Under the pieces are notes generated by a model that saw only the letters and a program-made list of their open reading frames with translations, had not been told where the DNA came from and did no database searches. Shown here piece after piece: positions 1 through 6,377 of a stretch of DNA of 24,096 nucleotides (its first letter is position 1; each line of letters opens with the position of its first letter). This DNA comes from GJ-E10 sp035625725. GTDB lineage: Bacteria; Pseudomonadota; Gammaproteobacteria; Burkholderiales; Burkholderiaceae_F. The stretch spans positions 1 through 24,096 of the forward strand of contig DASPPB010000077.1 in NCBI GenBank assembly GCA_035625725.1, read 5' to 3'. Made by a program: the position numbers and the translations under genes.

Positions 1-562
1 CCCGTGCCTGCGAGGTACGTGCGTCGAACCAGACCTTGAAATCGCGGGCCGGATCGGCCTTGAGTTCGACGTTCGTCTCAATGTAGGCTTTGGCCCACGC
101 ATTGGCGACCGACGCTGCGTACGACGGACTTGTACTCGTGAATTTCACGGAAAGGACGTTGCTCATGCGCGACGGCCGGACCTCAAGGCTCCTACGCAGC
201 GCATCCATGTAATACTGCTCGACCGTCCCTGGTGCGCCATCGTCTTGCCACTGCTGTACGGCGGACGGGTTCGTGTCCAAACCGAGCGCTCGAACGACCT
301 TGCGAGTGACACGATCGCTGGAGATGATGTCGGCTTGGGTAACCACATAACCGGCCGATAGGAGGGCGGGCGTCTGCATCTGGCCCTGTACAGGATCGGG
401 CTCGCGAATGTCCAACAAAACATCTGCGGACGCCGTGTAGCGCTTCGGCAATACGAACAAGCACACGGCCAATGCGAGGCTCGTAAATAGCAAGCCGCTG
501 CCCCAGACGAGCCAGTGGCGCGCACGCATGATCTGGAGCAACCGACGCCAGGTGAGGGTCAT
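1..562 (-). CDS. epsF: EpsF/Wzz-family polysaccharide chain-length determinant, N-terminal part (runs off left edge)
   Basis: This minus-strand frame is open from an ATG at 560-562 to the window edge, giving about 187 residues with no stop. Residues about 17-39 form a hydrophobic membrane segment after a short basic N-terminus. A periplasmic part follows, beginning YTASADVLLDIREPDP, the usual start of a Wzz/GumC domain. The continuation (ISSDRVTRKVVRALGL, then LEVRPSRMSNVLSVKFTS and YAASVANAWAKAYIE) matches the pattern of exopolysaccharide chain-length proteins, especially the EpsF branch found with exosortase/PEP-CTERM loci. Such proteins sit in the inner membrane and control polymer length and export together with a tyrosine kinase. 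EpsL-like and PEP-CTERM genes lie upstream on the same strand. No strong Shine-Dalgarno precedes the ATG. The family call is firm; the EpsF label is inference from context. Confidence 0.85.
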   Translation of the reverse strand, partial: MTLTWRRLLQIMRARHWLVWGSGLLFTSLALAVCLFVLPKRYTASADVLLDIREPDPVQGQMQTPALLSAGYVVTQADIISSDRVTRKVVRALGLDTNPSAVQQWQDDGAPGTVEQYYMDALRRSLEVRPSRMSNVLSVKFTSTSPSYAASVANAWAKAYIETNVELKADPARDFKVWFDARTSQAR

Positions 563-1002
563 GACAGTCGCTGGCGCGCACGGATTACCGTGGCGCGCTC
601 GTTGGCGATTGACCTCAATACTCTCCGGTGAGGCAACCGTGTAGAAAGCTCAAAACTATTGTACTTTGGCTCCTTCGCAAAACGGCAGCTTTTCTTTGCG
701 GACGCAACCGTTAGATCGCGCCCCTGCAATTTCGCCCGTCTGGGCATGCCGCGCCTCAAGGCGAACGGCGGACAACCACGTTGGGTTGGTCGGCACCTGC
801 GAAAAGGGCTGATCGTTCTGAGCCGGTCGAAACGCGAGCATTCCGGTCCCTGCCATCGGATTCGGGCGTTCACACAGTGTGATTGCCGCTATGCAGCAGC
901 TCCGTGGCATAACGCGCCGGCGTTTGGGGAAAAGGCCCCAGGCACGCGATAAAAATCGCGCGCAAATGTTTTTGCGTCACTTTTGGGGTCAGTTCAGGGG
1001 CC
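563..1002. other. Intergenic stretch without a convincing gene
   Basis: About 440 bases lie between the start of the EpsF-like gene and a doubtful small ORF at 1003. The short open frames here have irregular composition and no recognisable motif. Positions 807-828 carry a GTTCTGAGCCGGTCGAA-like string, similar in feel to dispersed bacterial intergenic repeats, but only one copy is present in the window. The 3' half holds three adjacent stem-loops (925-976), listed separately. The epsF promoter presumably lies near 563-700, but I could not identify a good one. Confidence 0.5.
925..976. repeat. Three adjacent 16-nt stem-loops
   Basis: Three perfect inverted repeats follow one another: TGGGG/CCCCA with a 6-nt loop (925-940), CGCGAT/ATCGCG with an AAAA loop (945-960), and CGCAAA/TTTGCG with a TGTT loop (961-976). 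Each occupies exactly 16 nt. They precede a small candidate ORF at 1003. None is followed by a clean T-tract, so a simple intrinsic terminator is not obvious. They could be a protein-binding site, a transcript-end structure or chance. Confidence 0.5.
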
Positions 1003-1221
1003 ATGGACACGCTATGGCAAACAATCGCCGTGGGGCTCAGCCTTGCCGGAGTACTCGGGAGGATGTCGGGCCCGCATGAGTTTTATCAGTGCGCCTGGGC
1101 GCGAATTCGCGGTGCGAGAAATGCAGCACCAAGGAATCCCTTCGCGTCTGACATTCGGCGCGGACAGCAGGCGCAGCTCCGCAGCGCCTTCGACGTCGCA
1201 TTGGCCGAAGAATTGATCTGA
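1003..1221 (+). CDS. Doubtful small ORF, 72 aa, unknown
   Basis: I do not recognise this frame. It reads ATG at 1003 to TGA at 1221, with an AGGGG stretch two bases before the start, closer than usual for a ribosome binding site. The product begins with a mildly hydrophobic stretch (LWQTIAVGLSLAGVLG). An Arg/Ala-rich middle follows, then a C-terminus that could be an amphipathic helix (QQAQLRSAFDVALAEELI). About two thirds of codons end in G or C, which suits a host gene, but the frame is short and no homology is recognised. It sits opposite in direction to its eps neighbours, just after three stem-loops. It may well be non-coding. Confidence 0.25.
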   Translation: MDTLWQTIAVGLSLAGVLGRMSGPHEFYQCAWARIRGARNAAPRNPFASDIRRGQQAQLRSAFDVALAEELI

Positions 1222-1594
1222 TCCGTCGGATCTCGGGTGCGGCAGCCGTAGATCGTCAGGCAGGTGCTTGCTTCACTGATTTTTACCGCAGGCAATGAGG
1301 TCGTTTTCGCGCCCACGGAGTTCCTCAATGTAGCGTCCCGTGGAATTGCCCTCGCATCGACATCGGACGCTGAGCCGCCGAGGGGACCTGGCGGCGTTCG
1401 ATCGGTCGCGAGAAACTACGCCGCGCCGTTCGAATCGGTGTGCGCTGCCCGAACTCGCCCCTTGTATCAGCTCGCGCATGCCCGGTTGCGGCTGCGCCAG
1501 CCGACGTTTTCCATGGAGAATTCGACTCGTCGCGGCCTTGCTCTTTACCGGCTGCAATCGTCGAGCAAGCGACGGACAGCTTCGACGAGGGCGA
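1222..1594. other. Intergenic stretch with a possible broken lipoprotein start on the plus strand
   Basis: No intact gene is seen in these 370 bases. On the plus strand around 1520-1560 one frame reads RLVAALLFTGCNR, which looks like a lipoprotein signal with a lipobox Cys. A different frame just downstream (about 1580-1620) reads SFDEGDYGGTGTS, a Gly-rich string like the mature start of some DUF5666-type lipoproteins. The two are in different frames and then run antisense into the PEP-CTERM gene. If meaningful, this is a decayed fragment rather than a working gene. Confidence 0.3.
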
Positions 1595-2008
1595 TTACGG
1601 CGGCACAGGCACTTCGGTAATCGATCGTCGCCCCGCTTCGCGACGACACGTAGCCGCGGCGATCCAGGCAAATCCCAGCAGGAGCAACACGTAGGCGCGC
1701 GGCTCGGGGACGGCAGAAGTCGGATTGTTATCGATTCCGCCGCCACCCCCGAATGAGTGGTAGGACTCTCTTGGCAAGGACATCTGCCATTCGGGATTAA
1801 AGGGCCTGGGGTCACCCCCGAAGGGGTAGGGGCCATCGCCCGGCCCGTGCCGCACTGCCTCGTAAAGATCGAGCGGGCCGTTGGCAGAAAGCGATGCAAA
1901 AGACGAGTACTCATCGACGTGCCCGCCGGGGTCAGTCGCCGCCCGGGCGGCCCCGGCAAACACGCAGACGGCAAAAACCATCGCGCGCGCTGCGCCTCTA
2001 CAAGCCAC
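1595..2008 (-). CDS. Short PEP-CTERM sorting-signal protein
   Basis: This 137-residue exported protein is a likely exosortase substrate. The N-terminus is a signal peptide (MVFAVCVFAGAARA, probable cleavage near residue 23). The mature part is Gly/Pro/aromatic-rich with no known domain. The C-terminus holds the full tripartite signal: VPEP at about 100-103, a hydrophobic helix (about 106-120), then a basic cluster CRREAGRR. Such proteins are cut at the PEP motif by an exosortase and sent to the surface or matrix. The GTG start at 2008 is chosen because AGGGAAGG lies just upstream; an ATG at 1981 is the alternative. It lies 137 bases downstream of the EpsL-like gene on the same strand and has its own candidate promoter. 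Unusually, nine residues (SITEVPVPP) follow the basic cluster, where such proteins normally end. Confidence 0.8.
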   Translation of the reverse strand: MACRGAARAMVFAVCVFAGAARAATDPGGHVDEYSSFASLSANGPLDLYEAVRHGPGDGPYPFGGDPRPFNPEWQMSLPRESYHSFGGGGGIDNNPTSAVPEPRAYVLLLLGFAWIAAATCRREAGRRSITEVPVPP

Positions 2009-2055
2009 GTGCCTTCCCTCTCGCCGCCCTCGGGGCCAGGACCGTTCTCCGCCCC

Positions 2056-2075
2056 CGCGTTTATCACGCGTTTAT
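2056..2075. repeat. Tandem 9-bp direct repeat with 11-bp period at the PEP-CTERM promoter
   Basis: The plus strand carries CGCGTTTAT at 2056-2064 and again at 2067-2075, one helical turn apart. The second copy overlaps the candidate -10 box. The spacing on one face of the helix suggests a regulator site; this is inference. Confidence 0.4.
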
Positions 2076-2102
2076 GGTATGGGTCCGTGGTTATTTTTGC
2101 AA
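2074..2102 (-). promoter_or_regulatory. Candidate sigma-70 promoter of the PEP-CTERM gene
   Basis: Reading the minus strand, TTGCAA (2102-2097) and TACCAT (2079-2074) are separated by exactly 17 bases. Each matches four of six consensus positions. Transcription would start near 2067, leaving a leader of about 60 bases before the GTG at 2008. Confidence 0.4.
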
Positions 2103-2145
2103 GAGAGAGTTGGGCGAAAGGCCCGCTTTTTTCGCATCGGCAACA

Positions 2146-3399
2146 TCAAAAGCTTGTCTGAAGCGTCACGCTCGCCACGTTTTCGGCGAACGTCCAGTAG
2201 GCGATATTCGAATCCCGGTCCAGCCGATGTGCGTCGAACTTCACCTGCAGCCAACGTCGGGGGCTCCAGAGGACGCTTATCCCCGCGTTGTGCCAGTCAT
2301 CGAGCCGCGCGACGCCTGCGGGCTGGTTGGTGACAATCGCGTAGACGTTAGTGAAATAGTCTGCCTGCGTCCACTCGTAGTACGCGTCGATCTCGACTTT
2401 TTCGGTCGGCAGATAAGCAGGCGTGATCCGAAACGTATGGGTGACGGCAGACTCATAATTGTTGTCACCCGAGGCGCCCGTCGCTCGCAGCCCATAGAGC
2501 GTGAGCTTGCTTGCCCCTGTGATCTGCCAGATATAGGTCAAATCGAAGGCCGGGCCAGAGAAGTTGCGGTTTATCAGCTCGTTCTGTGGAGGTACTACCG
2601 AAGTGTTCAGATAATAAAAGGTGTCGTTGCGCCGTTCGATATAGCCCGCGCGACCTAGCAGGTGGCTTGCCCCCGTGAAGGTCCAGTCGACGCGCAAATC
2701 CACTCCGTGATCGTTGTAGCCTGGCCCGATGAGGCTCGACGGCGTCCCGTTGGGATACGAGCCTTCCACCGTTCGCACCAGCAGATCGACGTGGTTGCGA
2801 GAAATCGGCTGAAAGCGGATGCCTGCATCAAATTCATTCGTGTTCAGGTTCTGCGTAACGAGCAGGCCGGAGGAGTTTTGTGTTCTGATCGCTTCGCCAC
2901 CCAACACCGAACGCCAGTTTGCCGACAGCGGAAAGTCGATCATTGCATAGGCATCGTTGGTCGAGATGACGTCCCGGACGGGAACGCCGAAATCGGCAAA
3001 ATGCGCGAGGTACGCTGTTCGCGTCAGGCGAACCGTCGAATCCACGTTGTACGGTAGGGTGGATTGCAGCGCGAGTCGAAAATTCTGCTCGGTGACGTCG
3101 TATTGACTCACGTGCTCATAGTTGACTCGAGCGATCATGGCCGATACTGAGAGATCTTGGCGGCCGTAGGTTTCGTGGAATGTACCCGTCAGGTTGGTTA
3201 TGTAGGACGTGTCTGAAAGAATGGGATATCCGCTCGCCTCGCTCATCTGCGTAATGTTGCTGTCATGCTGCACCGTCTCGCCCGGTCCCAGGTGAAAGCC
3301 CAATGGCACTTCCTGCGCCCAGACCACGAGAGGGCTAATAACGGCCGCCAGGAGAACTAGCGCGCGTGCTGTGCCGGTTGGAAACGTTCGAATACCCAT
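2146..3399 (-). CDS. epsL: EpsL-like outer-membrane beta-barrel of the exopolysaccharide locus
   Basis: This 417-residue outer-membrane protein starts at the ATG at 3397-3399, which gives a clear signal peptide (residues 1-28, ending VVWA before QEVPLG). The frame continues upstream without homology. The mature protein begins with GFHLGPGETVQHDSNITQ, like barrels that start with a 'heavily loaded, dark spot' pattern such as OMP_b-brl_2/EpsL. It then shows alternating polar/hydrophobic strands throughout and ends in Phe (LQTSF), the usual outer-membrane insertion signal. Members of the EpsL family accompany EpsF, WcaJ-type transferases and PEP-CTERM proteins and are thought to take part in polysaccharide export or surface assembly. 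It is divergent from the sugar transferase across a 309-base gap. The gene is visibly lower in GC than the ubi and mcc genes. Confidence 0.8.
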   Translation of the reverse strand: MGIRTFPTGTARALVLLAAVISPLVVWAQEVPLGFHLGPGETVQHDSNITQMSEASGYPILSDTSYITNLTGTFHETYGRQDLSVSAMIARVNYEHVSQYDVTEQNFRLALQSTLPYNVDSTVRLTRTAYLAHFADFGVPVRDVISTNDAYAMIDFPLSANWRSVLGGEAIRTQNSSGLLVTQNLNTNEFDAGIRFQPISRNHVDLLVRTVEGSYPNGTPSSLIGPGYNDHGVDLRVDWTFTGASHLLGRAGYIERRNDTFYYLNTSVVPPQNELINRNFSGPAFDLTYIWQITGASKLTLYGLRATGASGDNNYESAVTHTFRITPAYLPTEKVEIDAYYEWTQADYFTNVYAIVTNQPAGVARLDDWHNAGISVLWSPRRWLQVKFDAHRLDRDSNIAYWTFAENVASVTLQTSF

Positions 3400-3708
3400 T
3401 TGACCGGACCATGCGCAGATCCCCGCCGTTCGGACGATTTCGCGATCGGAAGCCGTCCCTGCATGATCCGCCAGGGCACTGCGGCTACTTCCGATTGCAG
3501 CCAGATTGAAAATAGCGTTTTGCACTGCGCAAATTGGCCCGTCTCTCGTTGTTTTTTGGTCGAAATTGCAATTTGCTACTGCAGCATAAGTAACGTACCG
3601 ACCATGGGGAGCAACGCCAATGATAGTGCCCATTGCGGCAGCCCGGCTATTTCGGTAGCTCGTGAGCTGCCGCGCGCTACATTAACCGAAGGCGTAGTCG
3701 GGGGAGGT
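3400..3708. promoter_or_regulatory. Divergent control region between epsL and the sugar transferase
   Basis: This AT-richer 309-base gap separates two divergent eps genes. It contains a perfect 12-bp palindrome AAATTGCAATTT (3563-3574). It also has an inverted pair GCAAATTG (3529-3536) and CAATTTGC (3569-3576), and a near-perfect 20-bp inverted repeat at 3653-3672 (AGCTC GT GAGCT core). The transferase frame stays open through the whole gap, but this part lacks any domain. I looked for GG-N10-GC sigma-54 promoters, which drive some exosortase loci, and found none that fit. Confidence 0.5.
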
Positions 3709-5106
3709 ATGTTGGGCGCAACGAACCAGGGGCGATCCCCGCATCTGCGCCGCACACTGACGCTGCCGGGCGCGGTTCAGGCCGCGCTCGATCCGCTGGT
3801 CATCCTCGCTTGGCTGTTGGCGCTGGCTTCGTATCTGGGCGAGACCTTGGATCCGCGCGCCTTGGTCGCGGGCTTGCTGCTCTTTGCGCTTACCTTCCCG
3901 GGCAACGGGGCATTTACGGATAGCGTCGGCGCGGTGGTTCGAAAATCCGTTATGACCGCCTTTGCCGTGCTCGCGGCATTGGCACTTTTTGACTACGCCA
4001 GCGCGTGGCTCAAAACGGTCCCCCGCCACATACTGCTGCCCTGGTTCATTGCCCTGCCCGTGGTGCTTGTCGCGGCCAACTTGCTTGCTCGCGCGCTGTT
4101 GCGTCGGGTCCTTGCGGCTTCGGACGTCCAGGAGACTGTCGTCGTATGCGGGGTTAACGATGTCGGTATCGGATTGGCAAAAAGGCTGCGCGCCAATCCC
4201 TACTTTGGCGTTCGCGTTCTGGGTTATTTCGACGACCGCTCACGCGACCGCCTCTCGCTCATCGACTCGAAGGACTACCTCGGTGGCTTTGACCAACTGA
4301 GCGACTTCGTTCGAAGTGAAGGCGTGGACCGCATCTATCTCGCACTGCCCATGGCAACCCAGCCGCGGATCATCAAACTGCTGGAAGAGCTCAAGAACAC
4401 GACGGCGTCCATTTACTTTGCTCCGGACGTTTTCGTCACCGAGCTCATTAACGGCCGCATCGAGTCCGTTGATGGCTTGCCGGTTGTGGCCGTTCGGGAC
4501 ACGCCGTTTCTTGGCATCAATGGGGTTGTGAAGCGCATTGAGGACATTGTCCTTTCGAGCCTTGCGCTCCTTTTGGTCACCCCGCTGCTTCTTGGCATCG
4601 CAGTGGCGGTCCGACTGGACTCGCCGGGACCGATATTTTTTCGCCAGCGCCGATATGGGCTTGACGGGCGAGAAATCGACATCTTCAAGTTTCGCACGAT
4701 GCGGGTGGTGGAGGATTGCGCCGACCAATATGCGCCGGCAATGCCCGACGACCAGCGCATCACGCGTGTTGGACGCGTGTTGCGCCGCTATTCGTTGGAC
4801 GAATTGCCACAACTTGTCAACGTCATGCAGGGTCGCATGAGCCTCGTGGGTCCGCGCCCTCACGTGGTTGCCGTCAACGAGCACTTTCGCAAGCTCATTC
4901 CCGACTACATGCTGCGCCATAAGGTGAAGCCCGGCATCACGGGGCTGGCGCAAGTGCGGGGCCAGCGCGGCGGCAACGACGTGGACGCGATCCGCATGCG
5001 CATTGCCAGCGACCTGGAGTACCTGCGCAACTGGACGCTGGGCATGGACCTTGCGATTCTCGTGCGCACGGTCCCCGTCCTGCTGGGTGACAAGCGGGCG
5101 TTTTGA
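3709..5106 (+). CDS. Undecaprenyl-phosphate sugar phosphotransferase (WcaJ/EpsB type)
   Basis: This 465-residue inner-membrane enzyme attaches the first sugar phosphate, probably glucose-1-phosphate, to undecaprenyl phosphate to begin exopolysaccharide repeat synthesis. Residues about 25-130 hold four membrane segments. Residues 143-260 form the nucleotide-binding-like CoA_binding_3 domain (VVVCGVNDVGIGLAKRL). A further hydrophobic segment at 280-302 leads into the bacterial sugar transferase domain: SPGPIFFRQRR, FKFRTMR (327-332), SLDELPQLVNVMQGRMSLVGPRP (362-384) and KPGITGLAQVRG. All catalytic-region motifs are intact and the C-terminal GDKRAF end is typical. The ATG at 3709 follows GGGGAGG, but only one base separates them. 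An upstream ATG at 3604 is in frame and possible. The gene is divergent from epsL, consistent with one locus. Confidence 0.9.
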   Translation: MLGATNQGRSPHLRRTLTLPGAVQAALDPLVILAWLLALASYLGETLDPRALVAGLLLFALTFPGNGAFTDSVGAVVRKSVMTAFAVLAALALFDYASAWLKTVPRHILLPWFIALPVVLVAANLLARALLRRVLAASDVQETVVVCGVNDVGIGLAKRLRANPYFGVRVLGYFDDRSRDRLSLIDSKDYLGGFDQLSDFVRSEGVDRIYLALPMATQPRIIKLLEELKNTTASIYFAPDVFVTELINGRIESVDGLPVVAVRDTPFLGINGVVKRIEDIVLSSLALLLVTPLLLGIAVAVRLDSPGPIFFRQRRYGLDGREIDIFKFRTMRVVEDCADQYAPAMPDDQRITRVGRVLRRYSLDELPQLVNVMQGRMSLVGPRPHVVAVNEHFRKLIPDYMLRHKVKPGITGLAQVRGQRGGNDVDAIRMRIASDLEYLRNWTLGMDLAILVRTVPVLLGDKRAF

Positions 5107-5151
5107 GCGCGTTGGGGCCGGTGCTCGCCGGTCGCGTTATGCTCCCGCATT

Positions 5152-5604
5152 ATGAGCACGCAGACCCACGGCCTCTCCCCCAATTCGCCGACACCGACCG
5201 AGATCACAGTGCACTCGGCCTCTCGGGTGCTGGAGATCGCGTTCGATGACGGCCGGCGCTTTCGGCTGCCGTTCGAATTTTTGCGCGTGTTTTCGCCCTC
5301 CGCGGAGGTGCGCGGACACGGCCCGGGACAGGAGCGATTGCAGACGGGCAAGCGCGACGTGACGATCGAGTCGATCGAAACCGTCGGCCACTACGCAGTG
5401 CAGCCCAAATTCTCCGACGGGCACGACACAGGCCTGTACTCCTGGGACTACCTCTACGAGCTGGGCATCAACCAGGACGCGATGTGGGCGGAGTATTTGA
5501 AGCGTCTGGAGGCCTCCGGCGCCTCGCGCGACCGGCCCGCTTCCGAGACGGCCACGAAATCCGCGGGGTCCTTCGCGGTCAAGGAGGTCAAGCGCCATGG
5601 CTGA
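5152..5604 (+). CDS. DUF971 protein (gamma-butyrobetaine hydroxylase-like N-terminal domain)
   Basis: This 150-residue cytoplasmic protein consists of one DUF971 domain at about residues 17-120: ASRVLEIAFDDG, the highly conserved FLRVFSPSAEVRGHGPGQ, TGKRDVTIESIE, and FSDGHDTGLYSWDYLYELG. In eukaryotic dioxygenases this fold is a small N-terminal metal-binding domain; the free-standing bacterial form has no firm role. The last 30 residues are polar and low in complexity. Its stop overlaps the ubiE start by 8 bases, so the two are translationally coupled, as commonly seen in betaproteobacteria, hinting at a link to quinone synthesis. The ATG at 5152 is the only sensible start; no good Shine-Dalgarno is seen. 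Confidence 0.88.
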   Translation: MSTQTHGLSPNSPTPTEITVHSASRVLEIAFDDGRRFRLPFEFLRVFSPSAEVRGHGPGQERLQTGKRDVTIESIETVGHYAVQPKFSDGHDTGLYSWDYLYELGINQDAMWAEYLKRLEASGASRDRPASETATKSAGSFAVKEVKRHG

Positions 5605-6337
5605 GCCCGGCAAAACGCATTTTGGCTTCAGCGAAGTCCCGGAGCCCGAAAAAGCGCACCGCGTTGCCCGGGTCTTTACCTCGGTTGCGCGCCGCTACGA
5701 CCTCATGAACGACGTGCTCTCGGGCGGATTGCACCGGCTCTGGAAGGCTTTTGCCGTCGAGCATGCGCAGGTACGCCCGGGTATGAAGGTTCTGGACGTG
5801 GCCGGGGGGACGGGCGACCTTGCGCGCGCTTTTGCGCGCAAGGTGGGTCCCAGCGGGCAGGTTGTGCTCACGGATATCAACGCGGCGATGCTCGCCGAAG
5901 GGCGCGACCGGCTGCTCGATGCGGGCCTGGCCATTTGCGCCGTGCAGTGCGACGCCGAGCAGTTGCCCTTTGCCGATCGTGCCTTTGACCGCGTGATCGT
6001 CTCCTTCGGCTTGCGCAACATGACACACAAGGACCGGGCGCTGGCGGAAATGCAGCGCGTGCTGCGGCCCGGTGGCCGGCTCCTGGTGCTCGAGTTCTCT
6101 CAGATCTGGGCCCCGCTTGCCCCCCTGTACGACGCTTACTCAATGAAAGTCATGCCCTGGTTGGGTGAGCGCATTGCGGGCGACGGTGCGAGCTACCGGT
6201 ACCTGGCCGAGTCGATCCGCATGCACCCTTCGCAGCAGGAGTTGGCGCGCATGATGGAAGCGGCCGGCTTTGCGCATGTGCGCTGGCTCAATTTTGCCGC
6301 CGGTGTCTGCGCCCTGCACACCGGCGTGCGCCTCTAA
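5597..6337 (+). CDS. ubiE: UbiE, demethylmenaquinone/2-polyprenyl-benzoquinol C-methyltransferase
   Basis: This 246-residue SAM-dependent methyltransferase performs the C-methylation step of ubiquinone (and, where present, menaquinone) synthesis. The family signature YDLMNDVLSGGLHRLWK is at 34-50. The SAM-binding motif VLDVAGGTGDLA is at 65-76, and PFADRAFDRVIVSFGLRNMTHKDRAL is at about 124-149. RVLRPGGRLLVLEFS follows at 154-168, and the C-terminal GVCALHTG matches the usual GIVALHxG. Length and motifs are complete. AAGGAGG at 5581-5587 sits nine bases before the ATG, inside the end of the DUF971 gene. It heads a compact ubiE-ubiJ-ubiB set. Confidence 0.97.
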   Translation: MAEPGKTHFGFSEVPEPEKAHRVARVFTSVARRYDLMNDVLSGGLHRLWKAFAVEHAQVRPGMKVLDVAGGTGDLARAFARKVGPSGQVVLTDINAAMLAEGRDRLLDAGLAICAVQCDAEQLPFADRAFDRVIVSFGLRNMTHKDRALAEMQRVLRPGGRLLVLEFSQIWAPLAPLYDAYSMKVMPWLGERIAGDGASYRYLAESIRMHPSQQELARMMEAAGFAHVRWLNFAAGVCALHTGVRL

Positions 6338-6377
6338 CCGACGACATCGAGTCCTCTTAGCTTTCGGAGAAGCCCGC

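Noticed and set aside
192..581. Minus-strand frame of 129 codons over the epsF start
   Set aside because: It lies in another frame of the clear EpsF/Wzz N-terminus, which is open to the window edge and has the expected membrane segment and domain start.
559..952. Several short frames on both strands (for example 659-952 plus, 656-910 minus)
   Set aside because: They share no motif, have irregular amino-acid composition and lack ribosome sites; treated as intergenic.
2115..2135. Terminator-like GGGC/GCCC stem with a T-tract after epsL
   Set aside because: The T-tract lies on the plus strand, where no gene ends. On the minus strand, which would need it, the stem is followed by mixed sequence.
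3400..3640. Sigma-54 promoters for the eps genes
   Set aside because: Exosortase loci can be sigma-54 driven, so I checked for GG-N10-GC patterns here and at 2009-2145; none fitted the spacing.
3400..3708. N-terminal extension of the sugar transferase to 3400
   Set aside because: The extension has no domain or membrane segment and Cys-rich intergenic composition. It also covers the divergent promoter region and palindromes.
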